In this document: one piece after another, positions 16,239 to 24,578 of the stretch | Layout of the letters: each line of letters opens with the position of its first letter | How positions within the stretch are numbered: the first letter of the stretch is position 1 | DNA from: Allobrachymonas chironomi DSM 19884 | Lineage (GTDB): Bacteria; Pseudomonadota; Gammaproteobacteria; Burkholderiales; Burkholderiaceae_C | DNA length: 64,000 nucleotides | Direction: 5' to 3' | Assembly: GCF_000374625.1 (NCBI RefSeq) | Contig: NZ_KB894765.1 | Span: 248,001-312,000, forward strand | Program-made: the position numbers and the translations under genes | The notes under the pieces: model-generated | What the model saw: only the letters and a program-made list of their open reading frames with translations | The model's database searches: none | What the model was told of the DNA's origin: nothing

Positions 16239-18293
16239 ATGAGCAAGCCCCCTTTCCTGGATCTCCCCCCCCTGACCGCTGCGCATGGCACGGTTCGCCT
16301 GCCCGGCTCCAAGAGCATCAGCAACCGCGTGCTGCTGTTGTCAGGCCTGTGCGCCGGCACCACCGTGTTGCACGGCCTGCTGGATTCCGACGATACACGC
16401 GTGATGCTGGCCGCCCTGCAGCAACTGGGCTGCCAGGTGGAGCGCAAGGGCACGACCGCGCGCATCACCGGCAATGGCGGCCGGCTGCCAGACAGTGCGC
16501 GCCAGGCCGATGCCCCGCTGCCCCTGTTCCTCGGCAATGCCGGCACCGCCATGCGTCCGCTCACCGCCGCACTGGCCATGCTGGACGGCCACTTCGAGAT
16601 GACCGGCATCCCGCGCATGTACGAGCGCCCGATCGGTGACCTGGTGGACGGCCTGCTGCAACTGGACTGCGATGTACGTTATCTCGGCAATCCCGGCTAT
16701 CCGCCGCTGCGCATCGGAGCGCGCCAGTCGCAGGCACGCCAGCCGGTGGAAATCCGCGTGCGTGGCGATGTGTCCAGCCAGTTCCTGACCGCACTGCTGA
16801 TGGCGGCCCCGCTGGCACAGCACGCCACCACCTTCCGCATCCAGGGCGAGCTGATTTCCAGACCCTATATCGAGATCACGCTGAACCTGATGCGCCGCTA
16901 TGGCGTGCAGGTCGAGCGCGATACCGAAACCGGCTGGCAGACCTTTACCGTGCCGGCCAACGCCGCCTACCACTCGCCCGGCGAACTGCACGTCGAGGCC
17001 GATGCCTCGTCGGCCAGCTACTTCATTGCGCTGGGCGCGATCGCCGCCGACCCGGCGCAGGACCAGGCCGTCACCATCGAAGGTGTGGGCGCCGACTCGA
17101 TCCAGGGCGATATCCGCTTCATCGAGGCGGCCCGTGCCATGGGGGCCGCTATCCGCAGCACGCCGGACAGCATCAGCGTGCAGCGTGGCCGCTGGCCCCT
17201 GCAGGCCATCGACCTGGACTGCAACCACATTCCCGATGCCGCCATGACGCTGGCCATGATGGCGCTGTACGCCGATGGCACCACCACGCTGCGCAATATC
17301 GCCAGCTGGCGCGTCAAGGAAACCGATCGCATCGCCGCCATGGCGACCGAGCTGCGCAAGCTGGGAGCCACGGTCGAGGAAGGCCAGGACTTCATCCGCG
17401 TGACCCCGCCTGCAGCCGATGGCTGGCGCAGCGCCAGCCTGCACACCTATGACGACCACCGCATGGCCATGTGCGGCTCGCTGGCCGCCTTCAACCCGGC
17501 CGGACTGCCGGTGCGCATCGAAGACCCCGCCTGCGTCGGCAAGACCTTCCCCGACTACTTCAGCGTCTTGTTCTCGGTCTGCCAGGCCGACAGCACCACC
17601 ATTCCGGTGCTGTGCATCGACGGCCCCAGCGCCAGCGGCAAGGGCACCTTGTCGGCCGCCGTGGCGGCCCGCCTGGGCTATGGCCTGCTCGATTCCGGCT
17701 CGCTGTACCGCATCGTCGGCCTGGCCGCGCGCCGTGCCGGCCTGCTCGATGCCAACATACAGGCCAACGAAACCGCCATTGCCGAGCTGGCCTCGCGGCT
17801 GGACATCTGCTTCGGCGAAGACAGCTGCCTGCTCGACGGCGAAGACATAGGCGACCAGATCCGCACCGAACAGGGTGGCATGGACGCCTCTGCCGTCTCG
17901 GGCCTGCCCTCGGTACGGCAGGCGCTGGTGGGCCTGCAACACGGCTTTCGCCGCCTGCCCGGACTGGTGGCGGACGGTCGCGACATGGGCACGGTGATCT
18001 TCCCGGACGCCCCGCTCAAGGTGTTTTTGACCGCCAGCGCCGAAAAACGTGCCGAACGCCGCCATAAGCAATTGATTTCCAAGGGAATCGACGCTAAAAT
18101 AGACGACCTTCGCGCTGACCTGGAAGCACGTGACGAACGGGACCGCTCCCGTGCCGCCGCGCCTCTGAAACCGGCCGAAGATGCCCTGCTGCTCGACAAC
18201 TCCGACATGGATATTCCTACGTCCGTGAATCAGGTGTTGGCATGGTGGCAAGGCAAACAGCCTTTCGGAACGCTGGCAGAAAGCGCGGACTAA
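16239..18293 (+). CDS. aroA-cmk: Fused 3-phosphoshikimate 1-carboxyvinyltransferase (EPSP synthase) / cytidylate kinase
   Basis: A single 684-residue frame joins two enzymes. Residues 1-~450 are EPSP synthase with [10 protein letters not shown] at 21-30, [14 protein letters not shown], and [14 protein letters not shown]; it condenses shikimate-3-phosphate with PEP. From residue ~455 a CMP kinase begins with [20 protein letters not shown] (P-loop) and contains [23 protein letters not shown]-type lid sequence ([15 protein letters not shown]) and [10 protein letters not shown]. Both parts have their key residues, so both are likely active. The ATG at 16239 is used because it lies just after the tyrA stop. 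Some Burkholderiales carry this fusion; others have separate genes. Confidence 0.95.
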   Translation: MSKPPFLDLPPLTAAHGTVRLPGSKSISNRVLLLSGLCAGTTVLHGLLDSDDTRVMLAALQQLGCQVERKGTTARITGNGGRLPDSARQADAPLPLFLGNAGTAMRPLTAALAMLDGHFEMTGIPRMYERPIGDLVDGLLQLDCDVRYLGNPGYPPLRIGARQSQARQPVEIRVRGDVSSQFLTALLMAAPLAQHATTFRIQGELISRPYIEITLNLMRRYGVQVERDTETGWQTFTVPANAAYHSPGELHVEADASSASYFIALGAIAADPAQDQAVTIEGVGADSIQGDIRFIEAARAMGAAIRSTPDSISVQRGRWPLQAIDLDCNHIPDAAMTLAMMALYADGTTTLRNIASWRVKETDRIAAMATELRKLGATVEEGQDFIRVTPPAADGWRSASLHTYDDHRMAMCGSLAAFNPAGLPVRIEDPACVGKTFPDYFSVLFSVCQADSTTIPVLCIDGPSASGKGTLSAAVAARLGYGLLDSGSLYRIVGLAARRAGLLDANIQANETAIAELASRLDICFGEDSCLLDGEDIGDQIRTEQGGMDASAVSGLPSVRQALVGLQHGFRRLPGLVADGRDMGTVIFPDAPLKVFLTASAEKRAERRHKQLISKGIDAKIDDLRADLEARDERDRSRAAAPLKPAEDALLLDNSDMDIPTSVNQVLAWWQGKQPFGTLAESAD

Positions 18294-18317
18294 GCTCCGC
18301 TGTCTCTTTCTGGCCAC

Positions 18318-18339
18318 AGGGCTGCCATCAGGCAGCCCT
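18318..18339 (+). terminator. Hairpin after aroA-cmk (no T-run)
   Basis: AGGGCTGCC-ATCA-GGCAGCCCT, a perfect 9-bp stem 25 bases after the stop. It lacks a T-run, so it may be a 3' stabiliser or processing hairpin in a transcript continuing into rpsA rather than a terminator. A second hairpin (CCGCTGCCCGGGCAGCGG) lies at about 18367-18385 in the rpsA leader. Confidence 0.4.
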
Positions 18340-18494
18340 GCTGCATTCAGGAGGACTGTTGTCGCTCCGCTGCCCGGGCAGCGGCTGTGTATCACCTTCA
18401 ACCCCGCGATGCCCGCATCGCAACAACCCCCTGCCGGCGACAGGTGGACCGCAATGGTGCGATCCGCGTTCCCGCCAGCAGACTAGGAACATTC

Positions 18495-20180
18495 ATGTCT
18501 GAATCTTTTGCCGAACTCTTTGAAGAATCCCTCAAGCGCGCCGAAATGCGCTCCGGTGAAGTCATCACCGCCGAGGTGGTCCGCGTCGAACACAACCACG
18601 TGGTGGTGAACGCAGGCCTCAAGTCCGAAGCCTATGTGCCGATCGAAGAGTTCAAGAACGACCAGGGCGAAATCGAGGTGCAAGCCGGTGATTTCGTCTC
18701 CGTGGCCATCACCAGCGCCGAAAACGGCTTTGGCGAGACCATCCTGTCCCGCGACACCGCCAAGCGCCTGGCCTCCTGGCTGCAACTGGAAAAGGCCCTG
18801 GAATCCGGCGATTTCGTCACCGGTACCACCAGCGGCAAGGTCAAGGGTGGCCTGACCGTGCTGGTCAACGGCATCCGCGCTTTCCTGCCCGGTTCCCTGG
18901 TGGACACCCGTCCGACCAAGGACCTGACCCCCTACGAAAACAAGACCCTGGAATTCAAGGTCATCAAGCTGGACCGCAAGCGCAACAACGTGGTGCTGAG
19001 CCGTCGCGCCGTGCTGGAAGCCAGCATGGGCGAAGAGCGCGCCAAGCTGCTGGAAACCCTGAAGGAAGGCGCCATCGTGCACGGCGTGGTCAAGAACATC
19101 ACCGAATACGGTGCGTTCGTGGACCTGGGCGGTATCGACGGCCTGCTGCACATCACCGACATGGCATGGCGCCGTGTGCGTCACCCCTCCGAGGTGGTGC
19201 AGGCTGGCCAGGAACTGGACGCCAAGGTCCTGAAGTTCGACGCCGAGAAGAACCGCGTCTCCCTGGGCCTGAAGCAGCTGGGCGAAGACCCGTGGCTGGG
19301 CGTTTCCCGCCGCTACCCGCAGGGCACCCGCCTGTTCGGCAAGGTCACCAACATTGCCGACTACGGCGCCTTCGTCGAGCTGGAGCCCGGCATTGAAGGT
19401 CTGGTGCACGTGTCCGAAATGGACTGGACCAACAAGAACGCTGCTCCCAACAAGATCGTGTCCATGGGCGACGAAGTCGAGATCATGGTGCTGGACATCG
19501 ACGAAGACAAGCGTCGCATCAGCCTGGGCATGAAGCAGTGCAAGGCCAACCCGTGGCAGGATTTTGCCGCCAACACCAAGCGTGGCGACAAGGTTTCCGG
19601 CCCGATCAAGTCCATCACCGACTTCGGCATCTTCGTGGGCCTGGCCTCCGGTATCGACGGCCTGGTGCACCTGTCCGACCTGTCCTGGAACGAGCCCGGC
19701 GAAGCTGCCGTGCGCAACTACAAGAAGGGCCAGGACGTGGAAGCCGTGGTGCTGGGCGTGGACGTCGAGCGCGAGCGCATCTCCCTGGGCATCAAGCAGC
19801 TGGATTCCGACCCGTTCACGACCTTCGTGTCCGTGAATGACAAGGGCCAGTCCGTGACCGGTACCGTCAAGTCTGTCGATGCCAAGGGCGCCGAAATCGA
19901 CCTGGGCGAAGACGTGATCGGCTACCTGCGTGCCAGCGAAATCAGCCAGGACCGCGTGGAAGACGCCAGCCAGGTGCTGAAGGTGGGCGACGAAGTGACC
20001 GCCGTGATCACCAATATCGACCGCAAGAACCGTGGCGTGTCCCTGTCCATCAAGGCCAAGGATTCGGCAGACCAGCAACAGGCCATGAGCGACCTGAACC
20101 AGGCTTCTGCCCGCGACCACGCCGGCACCACCAGCCTGGGTGCCCTGCTGCGCGCCAAGCTGGACAACAGCAACAACTGA
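18495..20180 (+). CDS. rpsA: 30S ribosomal protein S1
   Basis: A 561-residue protein built from six S1 RNA-binding domains: two divergent N-terminal ones that anchor it to the ribosome ([21 protein letters not shown] onward) and four canonical ones, with the repeating [39 protein letters not shown] and [20 protein letters not shown] motifs. It brings mRNA to the 30S subunit. The ATG at 18495 (MSESFAEL) is the family start; an in-frame ATG 108 bases upstream lies in the leader. The 200-base leader with hairpins is compatible with the known S1 autoregulation. The codon use is strongly biased, as expected for high expression. Confidence 0.98.
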   Translation: MSESFAELFEESLKRAEMRSGEVITAEVVRVEHNHVVVNAGLKSEAYVPIEEFKNDQGEIEVQAGDFVSVAITSAENGFGETILSRDTAKRLASWLQLEKALESGDFVTGTTSGKVKGGLTVLVNGIRAFLPGSLVDTRPTKDLTPYENKTLEFKVIKLDRKRNNVVLSRRAVLEASMGEERAKLLETLKEGAIVHGVVKNITEYGAFVDLGGIDGLLHITDMAWRRVRHPSEVVQAGQELDAKVLKFDAEKNRVSLGLKQLGEDPWLGVSRRYPQGTRLFGKVTNIADYGAFVELEPGIEGLVHVSEMDWTNKNAAPNKIVSMGDEVEIMVLDIDEDKRRISLGMKQCKANPWQDFAANTKRGDKVSGPIKSITDFGIFVGLASGIDGLVHLSDLSWNEPGEAAVRNYKKGQDVEAVVLGVDVERERISLGIKQLDSDPFTTFVSVNDKGQSVTGTVKSVDAKGAEIDLGEDVIGYLRASEISQDRVEDASQVLKVGDEVTAVITNIDRKNRGVSLSIKAKDSADQQQAMSDLNQASARDHAGTTSLGALLRAKLDNSNN

Positions 20181-20196
20181 TCGTCCCGCGACGATG

Positions 20197-20218
20197 CCAC
20201 GGCAGCATGCTGCCGTGG
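20197..20218 (+). terminator. Perfect 22-bp palindrome after rpsA
   Basis: CCACGGCAGCATGCTGCCGTGG lies 17 bases past the rpsA stop. It has no T-run, so it is probably a 3' hairpin that stabilises the rpsA message; it might act as a weak terminator. Confidence 0.45.
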
Positions 20219-20296
20219 TGCCGATCCGGCTTGCCGGGTCGGCCAGCTGGCTACCAGCCAGGCCCTCTCCCCGCAGATCTTTCTGTTTCCCGAGGG

Positions 20297-20336
20297 CTTG
20301 CACAACCGCCCTGCCCTGCATGCACGGTTGTGCAAG
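20297..20336 (+). repeat. 12-bp inverted repeat in the ihfB leader
   Basis: CTTGCACAACCG (20297-20308) and CGGTTGTGCAAG (20325-20336) are perfectly complementary around a 16-base loop. The hairpin ends 21 bases before the ihfB ATG and is followed by TCTTTG. It could be an attenuator, an mRNA stabiliser or a dimeric protein-binding site. Confidence 0.6.
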
Positions 20337-20357
20337 TCTTTGACCTTTCCCATTTCC

Positions 20358-20660
20358 ATGACACGCTCCGACCTCGTTGACGAATTGGCGGCCCGCTTCA
20401 GCCAGCTCACCCACCGCGACGCCGAAATGGCCGTCAAGACCGTGCTCGACAGCATGGCCGATGCCCTGGCCCGCGGTCACCGCATCGAAGTGCGTGGTTT
20501 TGGCAGCTTTACCGTCAACCACCGTCCGGCGCGCACCGGCCGCAACCCGCGCACCGGCGAGAGCGTGGAAATCCCCGAAAAGCGCGTACCGCACTTCAAG
20601 CCGGGCAAGGCCCTGCGCGAAGCCGTGGACCAGCAACCCGACGACAGCGCACAGGCCTGA
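20358..20660 (+). CDS. ihfB: Integration host factor subunit beta
   Basis: A 100-residue HU/IHF-family DNA-bending protein. It begins [18 protein letters not shown], has the dimerisation helices with [16 protein letters not shown], the beta arms [20 protein letters not shown] with the intercalating proline, and ends [15 protein letters not shown]. With IhfA it bends DNA at specific sites in replication, recombination and transcription. I chose the ATG at 20358; an upstream ATG at 20298 is inside the leader hairpin. It lies between rpsA and lapA as in many proteobacteria. Confidence 0.96.
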   Translation: MTRSDLVDELAARFSQLTHRDAEMAVKTVLDSMADALARGHRIEVRGFGSFTVNHRPARTGRNPRTGESVEIPEKRVPHFKPGKALREAVDQQPDDSAQA

Positions 20661-20769
20661 TTGCCGGCAGCCGCAAGCAGGCATTCCCCGCATACAATGG
20701 CCTGCAAGATCCGGATGCCGGTTGCCGCCTGATGCGGTGCCGTGAAGTGCATCCGACGGGAGTTTCCGG

Positions 20770-21138
20770 ATGAAATACGCCATCGGGCTGCTCAAGGCAG
20801 TCATCTTTGTCCTGCTGTTCGGCTTTGCCCTGAACAACCGCCAGAACGCCACACTGAATTTCCTGTTCGATTACGCGATCACGCTGCCGATGATCGTGGT
20901 GGTGCTGGCCAGCTTTGCCCTCGGCATCGTGCTTGGCATTCTGGTGATGCTGCCGCGCTGGTGGCAGCACCGCCGCCAGGCGCAGCAGGTACGCCAGCAG
21001 CTGGAAGCCCTGCAGGCACAACAGGCTGCAGCAGCAGCCGGAATCGCGCCTGTGGCGGTGCCCGCCACGCGCCACCCCGATCCGGATCAGCAGCGTCACA
21101 TGACTGATCCCTCCCTGCCCATTACCGACGGCCAATAA
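20770..21138 (+). CDS. lapA: LapA family inner-membrane protein (DUF1049)
   Basis: A 122-residue protein with two transmembrane segments, about residues 4-22 (LLKAVIFVLLFGFAL) and 38-60 (LPMIVVVLASFALGIVLGIL), then a cytoplasmic coiled-coil with Gln-rich helix (QQVRQQLEALQAQQAA). The NNRQNATLNFLF sequence between the segments is the LapA signature. It works with LapB in LPS assembly and control of LpxC turnover. The ribosome site GGGAG lies before the ATG. The C-terminal tail is longer and less conserved than in E. coli (about 100 residues). Confidence 0.9.
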   Translation: MKYAIGLLKAVIFVLLFGFALNNRQNATLNFLFDYAITLPMIVVVLASFALGIVLGILVMLPRWWQHRRQAQQVRQQLEALQAQQAAAAAGIAPVAVPATRHPDPDQQRHMTDPSLPITDGQ

Positions 21139-21162
21139 GTCCGTCCCCTTTCCGGATTTCGC

Positions 21163-22320
21163 ATGGAAAACGATTCTTTCATCTGGCTGCTGCTGGCCCT
21201 GCCCGTGGTGTTCGGCCTGGGCTGGATGGCCTCGCGGCTGGACCTGCGCCAGCTGCGCACCGCCAACCGCAGCGCCCCCAAGGCCTATTTCATGGGGCTG
21301 AACTATCTGCTCAACGAGCAGCAGGACGAAGCCATCGACGCCTTCATCGAGGCGGTGCAGAAGGACCCTGACACCTCCGAGCTGCACTTCGCGCTGGGCA
21401 ACCTGTTCCGCCGCCGCGGCGAATACGAGCGCGCCGTGCGGGTGCACCGCCACCTGCTGTCGCGCACCGACCTGTCCATTGCCGATCGCGACCGTGCGCA
21501 ACACGCACTGGCGCAGGATTTTCTGAAAGCCGGCCTGCTGGATCACGCCGAAGAGGCGCTGCGCGCCCTCAAGGGCAGCACCTATGAAGCGCGGGCACAG
21601 CTGGCGCTGCTGGGCATTTACGAGCGTTCGCGTGACTGGGTGCCCGCTGGCGAAGCCGCCCGCGCCCTGGAGTCCACTGGCCAGCAGGATCTGACCCGCC
21701 AGCGAGCCCACTACCTGTGTGAACGCGCCCTGGAGGCACATAAGCAGGGGCAGCCGGAACAGGCACAGGAGCTGCTGCTGCAGGCCATGCAGATCGCGCC
21801 ACAGGCAGCCCGCCCGCGCCTGGAACAGGCCCGGCTGCTGCAGGCGGTCGGCGAACACGCCAAGGCCTTCGAACTGCTGCAACAGGCGATGCGCGACATC
21901 CCCGCCTTCGCACCGCTGCTGGCCGCCCCCTTTACCCAGGCCGCGCTCGAAACCGGTCGCACACTGGAAGCCCACGCGCTGCTGGAGCGCATGCAACAGC
22001 AGTCGCCTTCGATCGATCTGGTGGAGGCCCTGGCACGGCTGGACCTGCACCTCGATCCGGCCGCCTCCACGGCGGGGCGCTATCTGGGGCACCTGGAGCA
22101 AAGCCCCTCGCTGATCGCAGCCTCGCGCTGGCTGGATCTGGAAAAGCTGCAGCAGGATCCGCACCGCGATGTGGTCGATCGCGCTCTCGACAAGGCGATC
22201 CGCCCACTGGGTCGCTACCGTTGTGCTGCCTGCGGCTTTGAAGCCCAGCAGCACTACTGGCATTGCCCCGGCTGCCAGAGTTGGGACAGCTACCCGCCGC
22301 GCCGCGTGGAAGAGCTGTAA
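21163..22320 (+). CDS. lapB: LPS assembly protein B (TPR plus rubredoxin-like)
   Basis: A 385-residue protein with an N-terminal membrane anchor (FIWLLLALPVVFGLGWMA), several TPR repeats (for example YFMGLNYLLNEQQDEAIDAF, ELHFALGNLFRRRGEYERAV) and a C-terminal rubredoxin-like zinc/iron knuckle with CAAC and CPGC spaced by 12 residues. LapB (YciM) adapts LpxC for FtsH proteolysis and so balances LPS and phospholipid synthesis. It starts 25 bases after lapA, forming the usual lapAB pair. All four metal-binding cysteines are present. Confidence 0.95.
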   Translation: MENDSFIWLLLALPVVFGLGWMASRLDLRQLRTANRSAPKAYFMGLNYLLNEQQDEAIDAFIEAVQKDPDTSELHFALGNLFRRRGEYERAVRVHRHLLSRTDLSIADRDRAQHALAQDFLKAGLLDHAEEALRALKGSTYEARAQLALLGIYERSRDWVPAGEAARALESTGQQDLTRQRAHYLCERALEAHKQGQPEQAQELLLQAMQIAPQAARPRLEQARLLQAVGEHAKAFELLQQAMRDIPAFAPLLAAPFTQAALETGRTLEAHALLERMQQQSPSIDLVEALARLDLHLDPAASTAGRYLGHLEQSPSLIAASRWLDLEKLQQDPHRDVVDRALDKAIRPLGRYRCAACGFEAQQHYWHCPGCQSWDSYPPRRVEEL

Positions 22321-22342
22321 ACCGGCGATCCACCACGCCCAT

Positions 22343-22375
22343 AAAAAAACCCGTCACGTTGCCGTGACGGGGTTT
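22343..22375 (-). terminator. Terminator between convergent lapB and the SIMPL gene
   Basis: CCCGTCACG-TTGC-CGTGACGGG stem (22350-22371). On the minus strand it is followed by a seven-T run (A-run 22343-22349), so it mainly ends the SIMPL gene transcript; it probably also stops lapB. Confidence 0.8.
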
Positions 22376-22407
22376 GTCTCAGTCCTGTTCTTGCAGGCCC
22401 GACGGTA

Positions 22408-23142
22408 TCAGCGCGACATCTGCACCGAGCCGTTGACCATGACACGCACGGTCGATTTGCCAGGCTGCACGGCCAGTTCGGCGGCTGCATCCGCGCTCAT
22501 GGCGCGTGCCGTCATCATCTTGGGTGCGCCGCCGTAAAAGCCTTCGGCGTTGACCGAGACTTCACGCAGGCTGTAGTTGCTGAAGCCGAAGCTGCGCGTG
22601 ATGGTGTTGGCCTTGTCGCGGAAGGCGGCAATGGCGCGTTCCTGGGCCTGGGCTTCGGTGCGCTGGCGCAATTCCTTGCTGATATCGAAGCCGACATCGG
22701 CAATCGTCAGGGTCGTGATGCGGTCTGCGGTGCGGCTGACGCGGTCGATATCCTTGCCGCTCAGAATCAGTTCGGTACTGCCCTGCCACTGCGTGATGCG
22801 GCCATTCTGGTCACGGCTCGGGTAGAGGCTGAAGTTGCCGGTCTGCACCTCCATCGCGCCCTCCTGCTGCTGGCCGCGCGCCACCTGCAGGGCGGCATCC
22901 AGCGCCTGCTTGAGCTGGTTCTGCACGGTCTGGGCATCCTTGCCCTGGCGGCTGGTGGACAGGGTGATGCGCAACATGTCCTGCTGGACATCCACGCTGC
23001 CTTCAGCCGACAGCTGCGCCACATTGGAAGGTTGGTAGGACATCATCGGGGTATTCTGCGCCATGGCTGCAGTGCTGGCAAGCCAGCCGAAGGCAGCGGC
23101 CAGCACGGTGGCACGCAGCAGGGGTACGGGTCGGAATGTCAT
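22408..23142 (-). CDS. SIMPL-domain (DUF541) exported protein
   Basis: A 244-residue protein with a signal peptide (RATVLAAAFGWLASTAAMAQ). The mature part matches the SIMPL/DUF541 pattern: LSAEGSVDVQQDMLRITLST near the N-terminus, then the paired-strand YPSRDQNGRITQWQGSTELI and a long helix with ERAIAAFRDKANTITRSFG, ending with strand-rich VRVMVNGSVQM. Members form oligomeric rings in the periplasm (BP26-like) and affect stress tolerance, but the molecular role is not settled. A small exported gene lies 33 bases upstream in the same direction and may be co-transcribed. Confidence 0.85.
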   Translation of the reverse strand: MTFRPVPLLRATVLAAAFGWLASTAAMAQNTPMMSYQPSNVAQLSAEGSVDVQQDMLRITLSTSRQGKDAQTVQNQLKQALDAALQVARGQQQEGAMEVQTGNFSLYPSRDQNGRITQWQGSTELILSGKDIDRVSRTADRITTLTIADVGFDISKELRQRTEAQAQERAIAAFRDKANTITRSFGFSNYSLREVSVNAEGFYGGAPKMMTARAMSADAAAELAVQPGKSTVRVMVNGSVQMSR

Positions 23143-23175
23143 GCGGTCTCCTGTCTGGTGGAGGGAAAACGGGGA

Positions 23176-23493
23176 TCAGCGGCGGCTCTTGCCGTTGATA
23201 TGGATGGTGCGGGAATGCTCGCGTACGGCGCGGCGCAGTTCCTGCAACTCCTTCTTGCTCAGGCGGCGCGGCTTGGCACCATTCATGCATTGCTGCTGCA
23301 TGCTGACGCTTTCACGCAGATCCTGGGCGGACTGGCCTGGAAACGGGACGCCAACTTCTGCAGGCGATACCGGACAGCTGGTTTGCGCCATTGCCATGCC
23401 GGAGGTGCCGGTCAAGAACAGGCCCAACGACAGCAAGGGCAGCAGGCGCTGGGGACTTGTGCGGGCCGAATCAAAAAAACCTAACTTCTTCAT
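23176..23493 (-). CDS. Small exported hypothetical protein
   Basis: A 105-residue protein with a plausible signal peptide (PLLSLGLFLTGTSGMAMAQ after a basic start) and a mature part with two Cys (SCPVSPAEV, QQCMNGAKP) that could form a disulfide, ending in a strongly basic tail (RRLSKKELQELRRAVREHSR). It is 33 bases upstream of the SIMPL gene. I do not recognise a family; the signal peptide and amphipathic basic helix argue for a real product. Confidence 0.6.
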   Translation of the reverse strand: MKKLGFFDSARTSPQRLLPLLSLGLFLTGTSGMAMAQTSCPVSPAEVGVPFPGQSAQDLRESVSMQQQCMNGAKPRRLSKKELQELRRAVREHSRTIHINGKSRR

Positions 23494-23621
23494 TCATTAT
23501 TCCTGAAACTGCACACTTTCCAGTCAAGCAGGCAGTTGCCACGAGAGATGCCCCTAGGTTACCGTCACCAAGGAGGAAAAATAGACCGGCCCGCGTCAGA
23601 TTGGCAATATCAGGGCAAAAC

Positions 23622-23697
23622 TTGTAACAGTATGAAAAGTCACCATTTCTTACCAGTTTTTTGGGGTTTGCACCCTACCATCATTGGCATGTTACAA
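23622..23697 (+). promoter_or_regulatory. Paired TTGTAACA/TGTTACAA sites upstream of the OmpR-like gene
   Basis: TTGTAACA (23622-23629) and its exact reverse complement TGTTACAA (23690-23697) flank an AT-rich stretch directly upstream of the response regulator start (23715). The GTAACA core matches the half-site preferred by OmpR-type regulators, so autoregulation is plausible. No direct evidence. Confidence 0.4.
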
Positions 23698-23714
23698 ATT
23701 TCCGGAGGATCAGC

Positions 23715-24449
23715 ATGAACCAGGCGAACGCCCGACCCGACAAGATCGTGATTGTCGATGACGACGCCCGTATCCGAGACCTGTTGCGCCGCTACCTGAG
23801 CCAGGAAGGCTTTGAAGTCATGGTGGCGGAGGACGGCAAGAACCTCAATCGCATCCTGCTGCGCGAAACAGTAGACCTGATCGTGCTGGATCTGATGCTG
23901 CCCGGCGAAGATGGCCTGTCCATCTGCCGCCGCCTGCGTGCAGCCAATGACCGTACCCCGATCATCATGCTCACCGCCAAGGGCGAGGATGTGGACCGCA
24001 TTGTCGGTCTGGAAATCGGTGCCGATGACTATCTGGGCAAGCCCTTCAACCCGCGCGAGTTGCTGGCCCGCGTACACGCCGTGCTGCGTCGTCGCCCGGC
24101 GGTGGAGGCCCCCGGTGCGCCGGCCACCGAAACCGAGATCGTCAACTTCGGCAATTTCGTGTTCGACCTGAGCGCACGCACGCTGAAGAAGGACGGCGAG
24201 GACCTGCCGCTGACGACCGGCGAATTCGCCATGCTGAAGGCGCTGGTGCGTCACCCGCGCCAGCCGCTGTCGCGCGAGAAACTGGCCCAGCTGGCCCGTG
24301 GCCGCGAGTTCGAGCCCTTCGACCGCAGTCTGGACGTGCAGGTATCGCGCCTGCGCAAGCTGATCGAATCCGACCCGGCATCGCCGCGCTATATCCAGAC
24401 CGTCTGGGGCGTGGGCTATGTCTTCGTGCCGGACGGCAACAACAACTGA
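23715..24449 (+). CDS. risA: OmpR/PhoB-family response regulator (RisA-type)
   Basis: A 244-residue regulator. The receiver domain has the acidic pocket DDD at 15-17, the phosphoacceptor D59 in LIVLDLMLPGEDG and K in YLGKPFNPRELLARV. The C-terminal winged helix includes LTTGEFAMLKALVRHPRQPLSREKL and the recognition helix FDRSLDVQVSRLRKLIE, ending in WGVGYVFVPDG, all typical of OmpR itself. The ATG at 23715 is preceded by GGAGGA; an earlier start at 23661 has no site. The membrane kinase follows at 24579. In Bordetella the orthologous pair is called RisA/RisS. Targets such as porin genes or stress genes are inferred. Confidence 0.92.
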   Translation: MNQANARPDKIVIVDDDARIRDLLRRYLSQEGFEVMVAEDGKNLNRILLRETVDLIVLDLMLPGEDGLSICRRLRAANDRTPIIMLTAKGEDVDRIVGLEIGADDYLGKPFNPRELLARVHAVLRRRPAVEAPGAPATETEIVNFGNFVFDLSARTLKKDGEDLPLTTGEFAMLKALVRHPRQPLSREKLAQLARGREFEPFDRSLDVQVSRLRKLIESDPASPRYIQTVWGVGYVFVPDGNNN

Positions 24450-24578
24450 TAGACCCGCAGTGATACGGCCCGCTGCCAGTCCCGCGCTGGCATCGGCTTG
24501 CCTGCCCTGCCCCGCTTTTTCCCGAGTTTCACACCGGCGCGCTGTCCTGGCGTACCGGTAATCTCCGGCTGATTCCGC

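Noticed and set aside
16341-18401. 686-codon open frame antisense to aroA-cmk
   Set aside because: Shadow frame with no motif; the plus strand encodes both enzymes with intact active sites.
18483-20852. 789-codon open frame antisense to rpsA and ihfB
   Set aside because: It crosses two clear genes and the gap between them; the strongly biased codon use of rpsA removes stops from the opposite strand.
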